Assembly (NCBI RefSeq): GCF_021440085.1
Contig: NZ_JAKCPW010000010.1
Span: 1-64,000, forward strand
Direction: 5' to 3'
Source: Dyadobacter sp. CY261
Lineage (GTDB): Bacteria > Bacteroidota > Bacteroidia > Cytophagales > Spirosomataceae
Length of the DNA: 64,000 nt
Shown: piece by piece, positions 62,532-64,000 of the stretch
Numbering within the stretch: position 1 is the stretch's first letter
How the letters are laid out: each line of letters starts with the position of its first letter
The notes under the pieces: generated by a model
Seen by the model: only the letters and a program-made list of their open reading frames with translations
What the model was told of the DNA's origin: nothing
Database searches by the model: none
Made by a program: the position numbers and the translations under genes

Positions 62532-63610
62532 ATCTTTCTGATTAACAACGATGCATTACCTCCTCCAAAACCTGATGCAGTTTTGAGTACAGTTTTCAAT
62601 GACGCCCGGGTATTCTTTGTAATAATGTTCAACGGTCTCGAAACGCCGTTATTCAGGTATCCCAGGCTTTCCAACAACATTCCGTTCCTTATCATCTGCA
62701 TAGAAACAGTGGTTTCAATAACGCCGGCGGCACCGAGCGTGTGCCCGTAATAGCCTTTCAAACTGTTCAACGGAATGTGAGAAAGGTTCATACTATCAAA
62801 TGCTATGGACTCCATTTCGTCATTAAATATCGTTCCAGTTCCATGAGCAGAAATAAAATCGATTTCGTCCCCTGATACATCATTGTACCTCAGTGTCTTT
62901 AGCACGCTTCTTACCAGCCCCTCTCCCGTCCGTGATGGTCCGGAAATGTGGTTCGCATCGTTCGCGCTCGTGCCTGTGAGTAATTCCAGCGGCGGATCTT
63001 TGAAAACCGATTTCGTGCCCGAAACCAGCACCGCGCCGCTTCCTTCTCCTAATGTAATGCCATTCCGGGCCGCATCGAATGGCGCGCAGGGTTTATCACT
63101 GACGGCAAAAAGCGACTGAAAACCATATAGCACAAAATCTGAAGCAAGATCGCAACCTACTACAATCACATGTTCGAACTGGCCGTTTTTGATCATATTA
63201 CCCGCCGCATTCAGGGCGAGCACACCTGAAATACAGGCATTGGAAATGACCATTGGCAAATGCGCAAGGCCGAGCTGCTGCTGCACCGCGACGTTAGTTT
63301 CGCTGAATTGGTCGTTTATATTGTCGTCCAGCGCACCTTTGGTGGAACTGATGAGCACCATGGTCCGATCCGACGACACGATGGACGCGTCAATCTTCGC
63401 TACAAGAGTTGACAAGGCCTTGACAACCAACTGCTGAAAACGTAACGAACCGTTCAAAGCGGCGATCCTGGCTAAATGAATATCCTCGCCATTGAACCCT
63501 GCCGAAGGCACCAGCGCGATGCCGCTGCGGTTGGCACTGATAGCCTGCCAGTTATCCTCCGCATTATCACCCAGCGGGCTTACGATCACCTCGGCACCAA
63601 TGTAAATCAT
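62528..63610 (-). CDS. Beta-ketoacyl synthase
   Basis: 360 residues from ATG 63610 (the frame extends to 63631). The catalytic residues are C126 (VISNACISGVLAL), H256 (ISAHGTGTIFND) and H290 (YYGHTLGAAG), and the ending ASGFGGGNASLL is present. It is a second complete ketosynthase in the cluster, coupled to the thioesterase gene by a 4-base overlap. Confidence 0.92.
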   Translation of the reverse strand: MIYIGAEVIVSPLGDNAEDNWQAISANRSGIALVPSAGFNGEDIHLARIAALNGSLRFQQLVVKALSTLVAKIDASIVSSDRTMVLISSTKGALDDNINDQFSETNVAVQQQLGLAHLPMVISNACISGVLALNAAGNMIKNGQFEHVIVVGCDLASDFVLYGFQSLFAVSDKPCAPFDAARNGITLGEGSGAVLVSGTKSVFKDPPLELLTGTSANDANHISGPSRTGEGLVRSVLKTLRYNDVSGDEIDFISAHGTGTIFNDEMESIAFDSMNLSHIPLNSLKGYYGHTLGAAGVIETTVSMQMIRNGMLLESLGYLNNGVSRPLNIITKNTRASLKTVLKTASGFGGGNASLLIRKI

Positions 63611-64000
63611 AAATCGTACTTCGCTTTCCAATCCCTGTAAAAGTCCGGCGAAATGAGTTCCAGCTCACGCGAATCACGATCGAGGAAGACCTGCATCGTT
63701 TTGCCTGTGGCGCACAGTTGTCCGGTGGTCACATTGATCACCTCGTATTCAAACTGAATTTTCGCGGATTTGGTAGGAATATATTTTGTAATGACTTTGA
63801 TGGCATGTCCGTAATGAACCGGTGCCTTATGATCGATCTCTGACTTGACAATAGGGGTTACAAAACCTTTGTCATGGATTTGCAGATATTCCAAACCGTA
63901 TTTCCTTCCAAAAGCCTCACGTCCGTCTTCAAAAAACTTCAAATAGTTGCCATGCCAAACCACTCCCATGGCGTCGGTTTCACTAAACCGGATATCTATA
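63607..64000 (-). CDS. Hotdog acyl-CoA/ACP thioesterase (partial, N-terminus beyond window edge)
   Basis: No stop or necessary start before the right edge: the frame continues upstream of the internal ATG 63969 through RFSETDAMGVVWHGNYLKFFEDGREAFG, the complete 4HBT/YbgC motif with its catalytic Asp. The true start is therefore outside the window. 131 residues are visible. It probably hydrolyses acyl thioesters of pigment intermediates. It is the right-most gene of the leftward pigment operon. Confidence 0.9.
   Translation of the reverse strand, partial: IDIRFSETDAMGVVWHGNYLKFFEDGREAFGRKYGLEYLQIHDKGFVTPIVKSEIDHKAPVHYGHAIKVITKYIPTKSAKIQFEYEVINVTTGQLCATGKTMQVFLDRDSRELELISPDFYRDWKAKYDL

Noticed and set aside
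1..64000. CRISPR array
   Set aside because: I saw no regularly spaced direct repeats; only short coding tandem repeats (13.33 kb, 15.05 kb) and the T9SS duplication.

Overview
The window looks like chromosomal DNA of a Bacteroidota bacterium, most likely a Cytophagales/Spirosomaceae member such as a Dyadobacter-like organism. The evidence is two proteins with type IX secretion C-terminal sorting domains, Bacteroidota-type promoters (TTG, then about 19-21 bases, then TAnnTTTG), a Bacteroides-type tyrosine recombinase, a flexirubin/aryl-polyene type pigment cluster, and many SusCD-era sugar enzymes. Genes are densely packed, often with abutting or overlapping stops.

The left edge (1-3.85 kb) is one end of an integrative element whose integrase lies next to a tRNA-Arg(CCG) gene. 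It carries the most interesting locus. The left-most gene, open to the window edge, encodes the N-terminal 276 residues of a Cas12f/TnpB-like protein whose RuvC-I aspartate position is not Asp. It is preceded by 3 bases, in the same operon, by an ECF-like sigma factor with an extra C-terminal helix-turn-helix. A divergent XRE regulator, a near-consensus promoter and a perfect 20-bp palindrome sit upstream. This is the arrangement expected of a nuclease-dead Cas12f-sigma RNA-guided transcription system. No CRISPR array is present; the guide RNA is probably outside the window or in the structured non-coding stretch at about 2.04-2.37 kb.

From 4 to 13 kb are housekeeping and accessory genes: a Nudix hydrolase with an outer-membrane protein, the glycogen branching enzyme, an exported M19 dipeptidase, an exported acetolactate decarboxylase, an alpha/beta hydrolase, and an OmpR/histidine kinase pair. 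From 13 to 30 kb come an HtrA protease, two Gly/Tyr-rich exported proteins, a tandem pair of T9SS cargo proteins sharing an almost identical 473-bp 3' end, HAD, DinB, NADAR (frameshifted near its 3' end), methyltransferase, two AraC regulators, VOC, DUF3050, methionine aminopeptidase, a siderophore-interacting flavoprotein and an M1 aminopeptidase.

From 30 to 48 kb the theme is peptide and sugar catabolism: an S9 peptidase; a DUF1080 - cyclase - SDR run; a sorbosone-dehydrogenase-like beta-propeller; a GH2 enzyme with cellobiose 2-epimerase; and a three-gene DUF1549/DUF1553 - DUF1501 - cytochrome/DUF2231 operon of the type common in Planctomycetes. From 48 to 56 kb are a DUF885 peptidase, ribokinase plus nucleoside hydrolase, an MFS pump, a dienelactone hydrolase and a K+-dependent type H+/Na+-pyrophosphatase. 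From 56.6 kb to the right edge a leftward operon encodes a flexirubin/aryl-polyene type cluster: thioesterase, three ketosynthase-fold proteins plus a degenerate one, ACP, dehydratase, LolA, polysaccharide deacetylase and a GT2-DUF2062 protein. It runs off the right edge.
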